A stretch of DNA of 61,578 nucleotides from Mycobacterium sp. 1081908.1 (GTDB lineage Bacteria > Actinomycetota > Actinomycetes > Mycobacteriales > Mycobacteriaceae). The notes under the pieces were generated by a model. It was not told the origin of the DNA. It did no database searches and saw only the letters and a program-made list of their open reading frames with translations. The stretch lies in assembly GCF_001673535.1 (NCBI RefSeq), contig NZ_LZLY01000131.1:1-61578 (forward strand), given 5' to 3'. A program made the translations under genes and the position numbers. Each line of letters opens with the position of its first letter. Within the stretch, counting starts at the first letter, position 1. Positions 7,902 through 16,599 of this stretch are shown here, one piece after another.

Positions 7902-8648
7902 ATGAGCCAGGATCCGGTCGAGTCGACGCGCGGCCTCCTCGAGACGGCCGCGGTGTTGCGGCACGGCTTCCTCGACGTGCTGGGCGAGTCGACGAGTACC
8001 CCGGCTCCGACGTTTGCGCAGCGCGCGATGAACAGCCAGTTCGTCGCGACCGTCTACGAGCGGCTGTGGCGCCCGACCGCCTTCTACGTCGCCAGCGGGG
8101 TCACCACCCGCGCCGAACAGCGCCGCGCGGCGTCGGCCCTGCGTCTCGACAACGCCGCACGGTTGCTCGATGTCGCCTGCGGGCCGGGCAATTTCACCGC
8201 GCCGCTGGCGGCGGAGCTGCGGGACGGCGGCCTAGCGGTCGGATTCGACATCTCCGAGCCGATGCTGACCCGCGCGGTGCGGGACAATTCCGGTGCGCGC
8301 ACGTGCTACGTCCGGGGCGATGCCCGGGCGTTGCCGTTCGCCGACGAAACATTCGACGCCGTCTGCTGTTTCGGCGCGCTGTATCTGATGCCCGAGCCGT
8401 TCGGGGTGGCCCGCGAGATGCTGCGGGTGCTCGCGCCCGGCGGCCGGATCGCGATCCTCACCAGTTACGCCACCGGGGCGCCGCCGCTTCGCCGGGTGCT
8501 GACGGGCGGCGCTCGCGTGATCGGCCTGGAGATGTTCAACCGCGACGCCTTCGTCGAGCTGTTCTCCGCAGCCGGCCTCGTCGACGTCGGGCAACAGACG
8601 CAACGCGTGCTGCAGTTCGTCGCCGCCACCAAGCCGACCGGCGGCTAA
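7902..8648 (+). CDS. Class I SAM-dependent methyltransferase
   Basis: This is a 248-residue methyltransferase of the UbiE/Methyltransf_11 type. Motif I is LLDVACGPGNFT (about residues 88-99), followed by FDISEPML (motif II region), RGDARALPFADETFDAVCCFGALYL (a long but standard post-I/motif IV stretch) and LAPGGRIAIL. The substrate cannot be inferred: small-molecule, lipid and quinone methylation are all possible. It starts at ATG 7902 and diverges from pat. Its stop overlaps the convergent M42 peptidase stop by 2 bp. It opens the accessory segment that has no counterpart in the M. tuberculosis order as I remember it. Confidence 0.8.
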   Translation: MSQDPVESTRGLLETAAVLRHGFLDVLGESTSTPAPTFAQRAMNSQFVATVYERLWRPTAFYVASGVTTRAEQRRAASALRLDNAARLLDVACGPGNFTAPLAAELRDGGLAVGFDISEPMLTRAVRDNSGARTCYVRGDARALPFADETFDAVCCFGALYLMPEPFGVAREMLRVLAPGGRIAILTSYATGAPPLRRVLTGGARVIGLEMFNRDAFVELFSAAGLVDVGQQTQRVLQFVAATKPTGG

Positions 8649-9778
8649 TGCGTTGTGCCCGAATTGCTTTCGGGCCCCAGCACGAAGTCGACGACGACCG
8701 CGGCCACGTCGTCGATGGCGCGCCGCGGCACGACCTCGAAGCCGTGGGTGCTCAGCGTGGGCAGGCACAGCAGGCCCGCGCGCGGCGTCAGCCCGCTGGC
8801 CTTGGAATGGGAGGCGTCGGACATGAACGCGCCCAGGACGGCGGCCTGCGGTTCGAAGCCCCGCTCGGTGGCGATCTCCATCAATCGGTCGGCGACGTCC
8901 TTGTCGTAGACACACATGGCGTCGCTGTAGCCGACGATCGGGCCGCCGGTGACCGTGGTCCCGTACTCCTGCTCGGTTGGCCCGACCTCCAGCGCGATGG
9001 TGAGCTTGCCGGGCAGCGTGGCGCTGGCGTGAGAGCCGCCCACCCCACCGATCTCCTCGTTGGTGGTGAACACGAGGTAGACGTCGTCGTCGGGCCGTTC
9101 TCCGCGCTCGCGCAGCAACTGAGCGGCGCGCAGCAGGGCGGTCACCGCGGCGCGGTCGTCGAGGAAGTAGCAGCCGACGTAGTCGCCGATCTCGACCAGG
9201 GTCCGCTTGCTCCGTTCGACGCACACCCGCGTGCCGGGGTGCACGCCGGCGGCGGCGAGCTCCTTACAGGTGCGGCCGGTGAAGACGTAGACGTGATGCC
9301 AATCCAGCGCCTGGTCGCCCTGGTCCGGTTTGGTTTGCCAGATCCGTGGGCTCTCCTTGGTGGTGTGCTCGGAGCCGAGCGTGAGCACGGCGGTGAGCGT
9401 CTCGTGATCGCCGAGCACGGCGACGGGGCCGAGCCCGAAATTCCCCGGGTACATCGTGCCGAGCTGTGTCAGGTGCAGTGATCCGTCGGGTTCGATCCGT
9501 TTGACCAGCATGGACAGTTCGTCCATGTGCGCCATCACCCGCGTCGCGCCGCTGGGCCCGGCGGTCGATCGGTGTCGGTGCGCGGTGCCCTCGCGACGAC
9601 CATCCGCGGCGACGTAGCCGATCAGGTTCCCGGCCTCGTCGGTCCACATGTCGTCGACGACGGGTTGCAGCTCGCGGGCACAGACGGCCCGAACCTCGTC
9701 CTCCTGGCCGCACGGCCCGTAGGTGTGCAGCAGCTCTTTGAGCAGCGCGTCGGTCGCGTCGGGATCTCGGGGCGCCAT
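8645..9778 (-). CDS. M42-family metallopeptidase
   Basis: This is a 377-residue peptidase/deacylase of the M42 (and M20-like) zinc-dependent fold. Conserved metal and catalytic segments are visible: RVMAHMDELSML (His and Asp), CYFLDDRAAVTALL (bridging Asp), VFTTNEEIGGVGG (catalytic Glu-Glu pair), LEVGPTEQEYG and LCLPTLSTHGFEVV (the His ligand near the C-terminus). It is probably cytosolic, as no signal peptide is seen. I chose the ATG at 9778 (MAPRDPDATDALLKELL). The upstream 53 in-frame codons are atypical. It is convergent with the methyltransferase gene. Confidence 0.88.
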   Translation of the reverse strand: MAPRDPDATDALLKELLHTYGPCGQEDEVRAVCARELQPVVDDMWTDEAGNLIGYVAADGRREGTAHRHRSTAGPSGATRVMAHMDELSMLVKRIEPDGSLHLTQLGTMYPGNFGLGPVAVLGDHETLTAVLTLGSEHTTKESPRIWQTKPDQGDQALDWHHVYVFTGRTCKELAAAGVHPGTRVCVERSKRTLVEIGDYVGCYFLDDRAAVTALLRAAQLLRERGERPDDDVYLVFTTNEEIGGVGGSHASATLPGKLTIALEVGPTEQEYGTTVTGGPIVGYSDAMCVYDKDVADRLMEIATERGFEPQAAVLGAFMSDASHSKASGLTPRAGLLCLPTLSTHGFEVVPRRAIDDVAAVVVDFVLGPESNSGTTH

Positions 9779-9938
9779 CCGGTCCTTTCCCGTCACTGGG
9801 CTGGTCGACAACTGGACCAGTACCCAAATTGGAAATCGGCAACCCGGTGTCCGATCACAGCGATCCCGTGGAGTCCCGGGTCCTGTGCTGCGCGATTGAA
9901 AGTGGGTATTCGGGTTCCACGGTGTAAAGGAGACCAAA

Positions 9939-10172
9939 GTGGCGAAAGATCATGGGTCGAGCGTCAAGAACGACAAGCAGTACGAGGGTCTGCGCAAAAA
10001 GGGGATGAGCAAGTCCCGAGCGGCGGCAATATCTAATTCGCCGGGCGCCTCCAGCAGGGGCGGAAAGAGTTCGGGCAGGAGCCAAAGCAGCCGTAGCAGC
10101 GGTAGTGGCAGCGGCGGTAACCAGTCCCAGAAGAAGGCCGCGGGCCGCAAGGGCGGCAAGAAGTCCAGCTAG
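9939..10172 (+). CDS. Small basic Ser/Gly/Lys-rich protein (DUF7218-like)
   Basis: This 77-residue protein has an ordered N-terminus (AKDHGSSVKNDKQYEGLRKKGMSKSRAAAISN) and a low-complexity Ser/Gly/Arg/Lys tail that ends in lysines. The N-terminus resembles the KxxxxYExLxxKGMSKxxAAxIAN motif of small actinobacterial proteins of unknown function. The GTG start at 9939 has a strong ribosome site (AAAGGAG at 9926-9932, 6-base spacing). A GGGTAT at 9904-9909 resembles a SigF-type -10 hexamer, but no convincing -35 is seen. The stop lies 2 bp from the convergent lipoprotein stop. A nucleic-acid-binding or stress role is only a guess. Confidence 0.82.
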   Translation: MAKDHGSSVKNDKQYEGLRKKGMSKSRAAAISNSPGASSRGGKSSGRSQSSRSSGSGSGGNQSQKKAAGRKGGKKSS

Positions 10173-10174
10173 CC

Positions 10175-10750
10175 TCAGCGCGCGGTCAGCTGGCCGGTGA
10201 TATCGAGCCCCGCGCCCGGGTCGTGGTGGTGGTCGGTCGTGTCCCGGCATTCGCCGTACAGGATGATCTGCCCGCGGCTGTGGTCCGACGGCAGGAAGCT
10301 CATGTTTGCGGTCACGCCGTTCTTGTTCAGCGTGGTGCCGTGGTAGTGCTGTCCGGGTGGGGCGCCCTCGCTCCAGCCGCGTGCCCGCATCGCGTCGCGG
10401 ATGTGCTGGAAGTACGCGTCGGGGTCGCCCTGCAACAGAAACCCGATCGTCACCCTGCCCTGATAGGGCGGATCGCCCTGGTCGTTGCAGGAGGCGAACG
10501 AAAACCCGCCGTCGACGCCCTGCAGGTCCGCGGCGGCGACGATCTCCTTGGCCGGCTCGATCACCTGGGCCTTGGTCTGGTCGTCGGTCAGGGGGTGGGC
10601 GGAATCGTCGAAGGGGTTGGAAGAGCCCGAGGAATGCGGTTTCGGAAACACCAGCGAACACCCTCCTAACAGCATGACGACGACCACCGTCGCGGCGAGC
10701 CGTGCTCGCCGCGACCAAATGCGTTGCCGCTCAGTGGTGGTGTTGGTCAT
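10175..10750 (-). CDS. Putative lipoprotein
   Basis: This 191-residue lipoprotein from ATG 10750 has a signal with a basic N-region (TTTERQRIWSRRARL) and the core AATVVVVMLLGGCSLV, with lipobox LGGC. The mature domain contains two Cys residues (FASCNDQG and YGECRDTT) that could form a disulphide, and a PYQGRVTIGFLLQGDPDAYFQHIRD segment seen in mycobacterial lipoproteins next to DUF1023 hydrolases. Its start overlaps the end of the hydrolase gene by 20 bp, so the two are almost certainly one operon and may be translationally coupled. The specific function is unknown. Confidence 0.78.
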   Translation of the reverse strand: MTNTTTERQRIWSRRARLAATVVVVMLLGGCSLVFPKPHSSGSSNPFDDSAHPLTDDQTKAQVIEPAKEIVAAADLQGVDGGFSFASCNDQGDPPYQGRVTIGFLLQGDPDAYFQHIRDAMRARGWSEGAPPGQHYHGTTLNKNGVTANMSFLPSDHSRGQIILYGECRDTTDHHHDPGAGLDITGQLTAR

Positions 10751-12680
10751 CGAAGACATGATCATCGGTAACAGATCCCGGCGCCCGGCCCCACTCCGGG
10801 TCGATGACGACACCGGGTATCCCGGGGCCGACCGGACCCAGGCCCGGGATGTTGACCTTGCCCGGCTGATAACGGTGTTGGGCCGTCAGGCCGTCGGATT
10901 CCAGCGCGTCGCCGTGGCCCGAGGTGATGTCGGCCATGCTGTGCAGCGCCTCGCTGCCGGGATGGTAGTAGTACGAATGGTCGTGCGGATTGATGCCGTC
11001 GGAGCCGGGGACCTCGGCGCGGAACCGCACCGATCCGAATCCGTCGGCCGCGGGGTCGGCGCCGAGGCCGGGCGTCAACCCGAGCAGTTGACCGCCGATG
11101 TTGTCCCGGTTGACGTAGTGGCTCAGGCCATTCAGCTCCCCGAGCATGCCGACCGGATCCGTCGACGCGTCGCCCACGTACACGTGGCCGCCGTCGAGAT
11201 GGAAGCTGGCGGCGTTGGGTGCGAGGTCGGTGCCCGGGCAGCCGATGAGCACCGCATCGTTGGCGTGCATGTGGCCCAGGGCGAACGCGTCGGCCACCGT
11301 CGTCGAGCCGTACGAGTGGCCCAGCACCGTGACGTGCTGGCCGCCGCCGAGGTGCGTGGCCCACAGGCCGTTGACGTCTTGCGCCAGGGACTGACCGCCG
11401 GTGCGGGCCAGCGCCGGGGTGGAAATCCGCTGGACGTCCTTGAAGTCGTTGGGGGCGTCGTATCCCATCCACGCGATCACCGCCGTGGGGTTTTTCGGGT
11501 CGGCGGCGTTGGCCTGGCCGAAGAGGTTGAGCGCGTCGTTGTGGCCGTCGTGCAGCCAACCGCCCTTCACGCTGCTGCTGGTGCCCGGCACGATCACCGC
11601 GGTGTTCTTGGCCAGGTCGGGGTTGCCGATGGCGATCGCGGCGCGGCCCTTACCGCCGAAAGCCAGTGGGTCATAGGCGAATAGGAACACCGGGTTGTGG
11701 CCATGATCCGAGTCGCGGTCGAGGCCCTGCTTGGTCTGATCGGCGTTCTGGTAGCGGGTGACGTCGGTGGCCGACAGGCCGTACTTGGCCGGGTCGCGCA
11801 GCACGTCGTCCGGGGAGACGCCGAAGCGGCCGGCGATGTCGCGGACCCGGTTGAGGTCCTGGGTCATCACCGCGATGTTGGCGTCGCTGCGCGCGAGGAC
11901 CGGGACTCCGTTGACATTGCCGATCTGATCCGGGTGCTCGGCGATGAGTTGCTGGCGCTCCCCCGGCGTCAACGATGTCCACCACCTGTTCACGTCCTCC
12001 GGACTGGTGCCCGGCGGCGGAATCTCGGGTTTGGCGTCCACCGCCTGCAGAACCTCGGGGTCGTAGCCCTCGGCGCGCAGCGTGGCCAGCGCCCCCTGCA
12101 GGTAAGCCGAATAGCCATCGCGTATCGATACGATCTGGCCCAGAGCGGATTTGGTGTCGGCGATGGCCTCGTTTTCGAGGTCGGCGATGTGCAGATCCAG
12201 CAGCTTTCGCTCGCCCGCGGTCAGGTGGACGTCTTTCTCGGCCTCCACCGCCTGGCCGATCTCGTTGTCGAGCTGCTGCAGCTGACCCTCCAGCGTCGAG
12301 ATCACGCCCGCGCCGGTTCGCTGCGCCTCGGCCAAGGAGGCGGCGATGCTTTCCAGGTCGGAGCCGATCTTGGGCAGCTGCAGGGACTGCGCGCCCAGCG
12401 CCTTCGTCACCCGCTGCACCTCGGCGGAGTCGTTGATCGGGTGGTCGCCGTCCTCGTGGTTCCAGGCCGCCTCGAAGCGGCGGCGCGCCTCCTCGAACGA
12501 GGCGCTGGACTCGGCGGTGCACCGACCCGCGGCATGGAAGGCCTCCGCCAACTCGGAGATCTGCGCCGGCCGACCAACCTGAAGGCTCTGGTTGATCAAC
12601 CACGGATCGCCGCCCGCCTCGGCGATCAGCGCCGGGACGCTTATGTAGCGCAGCTGCACCGCACTGCCCGTCGCGAGCAC
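10731..12680 (-). CDS. DUF1023 alpha/beta-hydrolase with N-terminal helical domain
   Basis: The protein has about 649 residues. Residues 1-230 are mostly helical and Glu/Gln-rich (ESX/WXG-like and coiled-coil in character). Residues about 300-600 carry the DUF1023 serine-hydrolase fold with nucleophile elbow VTVLGHSYGSTT and a downstream DPVGML and HDHSYYYHPGSEA. It is a predicted esterase or lipase, with substrate unknown. The start is uncertain: GTG 12680 is the first in frame and GTG 12659 (QLRYISVPALIAEAGG) is the usual homology start. The strong ribosome site upstream (GGAAAGGGGG) instead faces an out-of-frame ATG at 12703. A lipoprotein gene overlaps its 3' end. Confidence 0.85.
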   Translation of the reverse strand: MLATGSAVQLRYISVPALIAEAGGDPWLINQSLQVGRPAQISELAEAFHAAGRCTAESSASFEEARRRFEAAWNHEDGDHPINDSAEVQRVTKALGAQSLQLPKIGSDLESIAASLAEAQRTGAGVISTLEGQLQQLDNEIGQAVEAEKDVHLTAGERKLLDLHIADLENEAIADTKSALGQIVSIRDGYSAYLQGALATLRAEGYDPEVLQAVDAKPEIPPPGTSPEDVNRWWTSLTPGERQQLIAEHPDQIGNVNGVPVLARSDANIAVMTQDLNRVRDIAGRFGVSPDDVLRDPAKYGLSATDVTRYQNADQTKQGLDRDSDHGHNPVFLFAYDPLAFGGKGRAAIAIGNPDLAKNTAVIVPGTSSSVKGGWLHDGHNDALNLFGQANAADPKNPTAVIAWMGYDAPNDFKDVQRISTPALARTGGQSLAQDVNGLWATHLGGGQHVTVLGHSYGSTTVADAFALGHMHANDAVLIGCPGTDLAPNAASFHLDGGHVYVGDASTDPVGMLGELNGLSHYVNRDNIGGQLLGLTPGLGADPAADGFGSVRFRAEVPGSDGINPHDHSYYYHPGSEALHSMADITSGHGDALESDGLTAQHRYQPGKVNIPGLGPVGPGIPGVVIDPEWGRAPGSVTDDHVFDDQHHH

Positions 12681-12703
12681 GGGGAATCTATATCGACATG
12701 CAT
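12641..12703 (-). CDS. Possible 20-codon upstream ORF overlapping the hydrolase start
   Basis: An ATG at 12703, six bases after the Shine-Dalgarno-like GGAAAGGGGG, opens a 20-residue frame (MHVDIDSPCSRRAVRCSCAT) that ends at TAA 12641-12643. This frame passes through both candidate GTG starts of the hydrolase in another phase. It could be a real leader that couples translation. Alternatively, one missing C in the CCCC run at 12681-12684 would join this ATG in frame to the hydrolase, giving MHVDIDSPVLATGSAVQLR. Sequence alone cannot separate these. Confidence 0.3.
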   Translation of the reverse strand: MHVDIDSPCSRRAVRCSCAT

Positions 12704-12767
12704 CGCGATCCCCCTTTCCGAGCTGGTGACAACGCTACTACCGCGACTCCGGTCGCATAGACGGAAA

Positions 12768-12785
12768 TCCTGTCGATCGACAGGA
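12768..12785. promoter_or_regulatory. 18-bp perfect palindrome, candidate operator
   Basis: TCCTGTCGATCGACAGGA is a perfect 18-bp palindrome in the intergenic region between the divergent hydrolase operon and the patatin gene. It is the size of a typical TetR- or MarR-type operator, and its position suits control of both directions. A further hairpin (ACTGCG-N5-CGCAGT, 12823-12839) lies closer to the patatin start. No regulator gene is adjacent. Confidence 0.5.
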
Positions 12786-12900
12786 AACGCGGCGGCACCC
12801 GGTTGGGGTAGTGGCTTACGCTACTGCGTCCTCCGCAGTGGCGGTTTGGTAAACGAGCGCCTACGCGCTTGAACACCGACTCGAATCGAAGAGGATCGCC

Positions 12901-15900
12901 ATGTCGGATACCGAATCAGCGAAACGGCGGGCAAGCCGACTCGTCCCAACGGCGGCCGCATCAATCTTTGTCGCGGTGGGGCTGGCAATAGCGGTGCTTT
13001 CCTGGCCACGACCGGGTTCGCCGTCGGCGGTTGCGAGGTACGTCTACGGCGGCGGGTCACCGGATCCGGCCGTCGTCGACCAGGTTCGGGCCGCGTTGTC
13101 CACCGACTTCTGGTTCATCGCCGGGTACGGCCTGGCGCTGGCCGGGTTTGCCTGGATCTTCTTGCTGTGGGCCATCTCCGCGTTCGGCCAGCTGTCAGCG
13201 AAATACGTCGCGGTGGCGGTGGGACTTACGGTCGCCGCTGACCTCGCCAAGCATGCGCTGCTCGATTGCGCCATCCGCCACCACGATTCGGCGAACTTGG
13301 TCACGGCGGCAGCCGCGGCGTCGATCGTCAAATGGTGCGCGGGACTGCTGGCCCTCGGCGGGTTCCTCGCAACGTTGGGAGTTTTCCTGCGCGCGCTGGT
13401 GCCCTGGTCCCGGCGCCTGCGGGAGTGGGTGTCCGAACGGGCGGAGAGGTGGCGCTGGCTTGGGGCCTGCTCCTCCGCGCTGACGTGGCCGTGGCGCTGG
13501 TTGCGAACCCGCGTGCGCGAGGTGGCGGCGCGGTCGCGGTGGTTCCAAGCGTGCTCCCCCGGCAAGACCGAAATCGCCTGCTCCGGTAGGACCGGCGCCA
13601 CGTGGTGGCGCGATTTGTCACCGAAACCTCCGCCCAGGCGGGTAAAAACGGACGAATTGAGCTGGGGCAACGCATATTACGTACCCGGCGCCGAGGACAT
13701 CCGGAAGTCCCGGGAGGGTGACCCGGTCCAGGCCATTTGCCTGTCCGGTGGCGGGGTGCGATCGGCGTGCATTGCCATGGGTGTGACGCAAGAGTTCTCG
13801 AAGGCGCCTCCGATCAAGTTGACGCCGAAAATCAGGCGGCGCTTTCGCCGCAGAGCGGCAGCTCCCAAGCTCATCGACGCCGTCGACTACGTGATATCGG
13901 TATCCGGCGGCGGTTACACCGCCGGGGCGCGACTGCTGGCCGTGCACGACAATGAAAGCCCTTTGTTGTCACAGCGTTTCGAGGAGGGATCACCCGAGTT
14001 CGACCATTTCCGGCGGCACTCGAGCTATATCGCGGACTCTCCCGGAGAATTGCTCCTCGCGCTGACCAATGTATTGAAGAATTTGACCGCATCGATGGCC
14101 ATCCTCTTCACCCTGCCAGCGGTGCTGGGCTCGGTGCTCGGATATCTGCTTTCTCGTTCCGTCTTCTCCTTCGCCGTAATGGTTCCGGTGCCGAATCAAA
14201 AGCTTGATCGCTCGCCCTCTCTCCTTTGCCTGACAGGGCATTCCGCTTCGTGGTACGCCGTCGCCGCCTTCGCGCTTCTCGCCGTCCTCTTCACGAGCGC
14301 GGCGATGCTCGTCGAGTTCGTATCGTGGAAAAGATGGAGCGAGTGGCTCAAGCTCCGGCTGCAGAGCCTCGCGCTGGGCAGCGCGGTATTCGCGGTGCTG
14401 GTTCTGGCGGTGGTCGCCGGATTGCCCGCGTTGATGCGGCTCTGCTGGTGGCTAGGTGAGCGCACGCCAGGAAATCAGGGCGGCGCCGCCGCGGCCGTCT
14501 CGGGGTTGGTCGGCCTGAACTACCTGGCGGCGATCGCCGCAATGGTGTGGAAGGACCGCGACTGGCTGTCGAAGGAGGCGACAAAACTTTCGTCGTTGAA
14601 ACGGCTGTTGCCGCCGGGCGTCGTCGCATTGATCCTGGTGATGGCGACCCTGACCGTCCTGCTGGTCGCGTGGCTGGTCGCCCTGGGCTGCTTCGCCGCG
14701 AGCGTGTTTCAGCACGCCACCGCCGACGGTAAGGAGAACGCCCTTGTCCAGATGCCGTTCTCCTCGTGGTGGCTCCCGGTACTGCTGCTGCTGACCATGC
14801 TGTGGGTCGGCTCGGTGGATATCGCCTCGATCAGCCTGAATCCCTTTTATCGGTACCGATTGGGCCAGGCGTTCGCCGTCCAGCGCGTCAAGCACGCCGA
14901 CCACTGGCACGCGGAAGCCTACGACCGCAACAAATTCACCTGGTTCAACGAGTTTGGCAAAGTGCCCGCCGGCGGCCCCAAGTTCGTCTTCGCGGCCGCG
15001 GCCACCATCGCCGGAAAGGACAAGCCCGCCCCGGGACTGAACGCGGTGTCCTATGTGCTGAGCCACGACTACATCGGCGGCCCCGACCTGGGATGGCTGA
15101 AAACCCCGAAGCTGTTTCGCGAAGCGCCGCCGAGAATCAAGCGCGATCTCACCGTCCTGACGGCGGTCGCGGTGAGCGGCGCGGCATTCGCCTCGGCCAT
15201 GGGCCGCCATCAGAAAGGATTCGAGAAGCTGCTGGCCATCTCGGGCGCCCGCCTGGGCACCTGGCTGCCCAACCCGAGATTCGTCGCCAACCTCGCGGGC
15301 GCCGAGAAGGACGAATGCATCGACCCCGCGGACAACAAGAGGCCCTGGCCGAGGTCGCTGCCCGCCGTTCGCGGCGCCGGCTATTACTACCGCGAGCTGC
15401 TGGGTTTCAACTACAGCGACGGTCGGCTGGTGCAGGTCACCGACGGCGGCCACTACGAGAACCTCGGGCTGGTCGAGGCGCTGCGCCGCCGCAGCCGACT
15501 GATCTTCTGCGTCGACGGCGGGGGCGACACGCCGCCCTTGGCCAGCGGGCTGGCCGACGCCCTGCGGCTGGCCGAATACGAACTGGGCGTGACGATCACG
15601 TTCGACGATTTCCCCGGATACTCCTTGCGCGACCTCACGCCCGGCGCCGGCGAGCCGTTCAAAAAGGGCGACCCGTTTTACAGCTTGAAAGACCGGCTCG
15701 CCAAAAGGACCGTCGCCGTCGGCCTGATCACCTACCCGGCGGCCTCCGGCCTCACCGAAGAAGAACGTCGCGGCGTCCTGATCTTCACCAAAGCGGTGCT
15801 GTGCCGGGATTTCCCCGAGTGGCTGTTGACCTATGCCGCCTCCAACGGCGTGTTCCCCCACGACCCCACGTCCGACCAATGGTTCAACGAAGGGCAATTC

Positions 15901-16056
15901 GCCGCCTACACGGAGATGGGACGGATCATGGGGCGCCAGGCCTTGAAGTGCGTCGAGTTCCTGACGAAGGTTGGAAAAATCTCAAATCCGACGGCGCCCG
16001 ACCTGGAGAAACTCTGTGGAGCCAAAGGGCGAACTGCCGAACCAGCGCTTGGCTGA
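12901..16056 (+). CDS. Large membrane patatin-like phospholipase
   Basis: This 1051-residue protein has hydrophobic segments near residues 15-36, 72-98 and 135-165 and then a patatin domain. The oxyanion-hole motif is L-S-G-G-G-V-R-S at 281-288, the nucleophile elbow is SVSGGGY with Ser335, and the partner Asp is D848 in VTDGGHYENLG. About six transmembrane helices (roughly residues 400-640) are inserted between the nucleophile and the Asp. Patatins hydrolyse acyl esters of phospholipids and related lipids, so this one is expected to act at the membrane. It diverges from the DUF1023 hydrolase operon across a 220-bp region holding an 18-bp palindrome. Part of the membrane block (about 14.0-14.3 kb) looks less GC-rich than its surroundings. 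Confidence 0.85.
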   Translation: MSDTESAKRRASRLVPTAAASIFVAVGLAIAVLSWPRPGSPSAVARYVYGGGSPDPAVVDQVRAALSTDFWFIAGYGLALAGFAWIFLLWAISAFGQLSAKYVAVAVGLTVAADLAKHALLDCAIRHHDSANLVTAAAAASIVKWCAGLLALGGFLATLGVFLRALVPWSRRLREWVSERAERWRWLGACSSALTWPWRWLRTRVREVAARSRWFQACSPGKTEIACSGRTGATWWRDLSPKPPPRRVKTDELSWGNAYYVPGAEDIRKSREGDPVQAICLSGGGVRSACIAMGVTQEFSKAPPIKLTPKIRRRFRRRAAAPKLIDAVDYVISVSGGGYTAGARLLAVHDNESPLLSQRFEEGSPEFDHFRRHSSYIADSPGELLLALTNVLKNLTASMAILFTLPAVLGSVLGYLLSRSVFSFAVMVPVPNQKLDRSPSLLCLTGHSASWYAVAAFALLAVLFTSAAMLVEFVSWKRWSEWLKLRLQSLALGSAVFAVLVLAVVAGLPALMRLCWWLGERTPGNQGGAAAAVSGLVGLNYLAAIAAMVWKDRDWLSKEATKLSSLKRLLPPGVVALILVMATLTVLLVAWLVALGCFAASVFQHATADGKENALVQMPFSSWWLPVLLLLTMLWVGSVDIASISLNPFYRYRLGQAFAVQRVKHADHWHAEAYDRNKFTWFNEFGKVPAGGPKFVFAAAATIAGKDKPAPGLNAVSYVLSHDYIGGPDLGWLKTPKLFREAPPRIKRDLTVLTAVAVSGAAFASAMGRHQKGFEKLLAISGARLGTWLPNPRFVANLAGAEKDECIDPADNKRPWPRSLPAVRGAGYYYRELLGFNYSDGRLVQVTDGGHYENLGLVEALRRRSRLIFCVDGGGDTPPLASGLADALRLAEYELGVTITFDDFPGYSLRDLTPGAGEPFKKGDPFYSLKDRLAKRTVAVGLITYPAASGLTEEERRGVLIFTKAVLCRDFPEWLLTYAASNGVFPHDPTSDQWFNEGQFAAYTEMGRIMGRQALKCVEFLTKVGKISNPTAPDLEKLCGAKGRTAEPALG

Positions 16057-16079
16057 TCGATCGTTGCGAATTGTGCCGG

Positions 16080-16550
16080 CTAGCGAGGTGGAACCGTGCT
16101 GGCGCCTGGCGTCATAAGCGGGATGGATGGAAGGGTATGACCGCCGAGCGCTTGCAGCTGGGATGGCATTTGCCCGTTGGCGAGCGATTGCATGAAGCTC
16201 GGGCACTGCGTCTGTATCGCCAACGTGGCCACAAATCGGGCCATGCCTGGCGAAAGTCCCGTGCTTCCCGTCAGCTGCGATGCTATCGACGCTAGCGTCG
16301 CACCCGGCTGCACCAGCATCGGACAGATCGACTGCCCGGCAGCGACACCGGCTGATCCGTTGGGCGAGTCGGCCTGCGCGACAGCAGGAAACGCCGCTGC
16401 AGCGGCGATGAGGCCCGCCGCGACTGCTAGTGGACGAAGCGCCGCCGAAGCGGCGTCGATGATGCCTGCCCAGACCGTCCGTTGGCGAACCACCGAGGAG
16501 CGACGAACCGTCTGTGTATTCCATGGGCGGTACATCATCAGTGCCGTCAT
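16080..16550 (-). CDS. Secreted protein of unknown function
   Basis: The start is ATG 16550 with AGGAG seven bases upstream, giving 156 residues. A long Arg-containing N-region leads into a hydrophobic core (LRPLAVAAGLIAAAAAF) and an AQA-DS signal-peptidase-like site. The mature part of about 95 residues has two Cys (SICPML and TQCPSF) and is rich in Gln, Leu and Ser. I do not recognise a domain. It is convergent with the patatin gene, 23 bp away. The pattern of two Cys and short length is common among mycobacterial exported proteins. Confidence 0.65.
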   Translation of the reverse strand: MTALMMYRPWNTQTVRRSSVVRQRTVWAGIIDAASAALRPLAVAAGLIAAAAAFPAVAQADSPNGSAGVAAGQSICPMLVQPGATLASIASQLTGSTGLSPGMARFVATLAIQTQCPSFMQSLANGQMPSQLQALGGHTLPSIPLMTPGASTVPPR

Positions 16551-16599
16551 TGCGTCGCTCCTAGTTGCTCGCGGAAGTGCACAGCTGCGCACTCATTTC

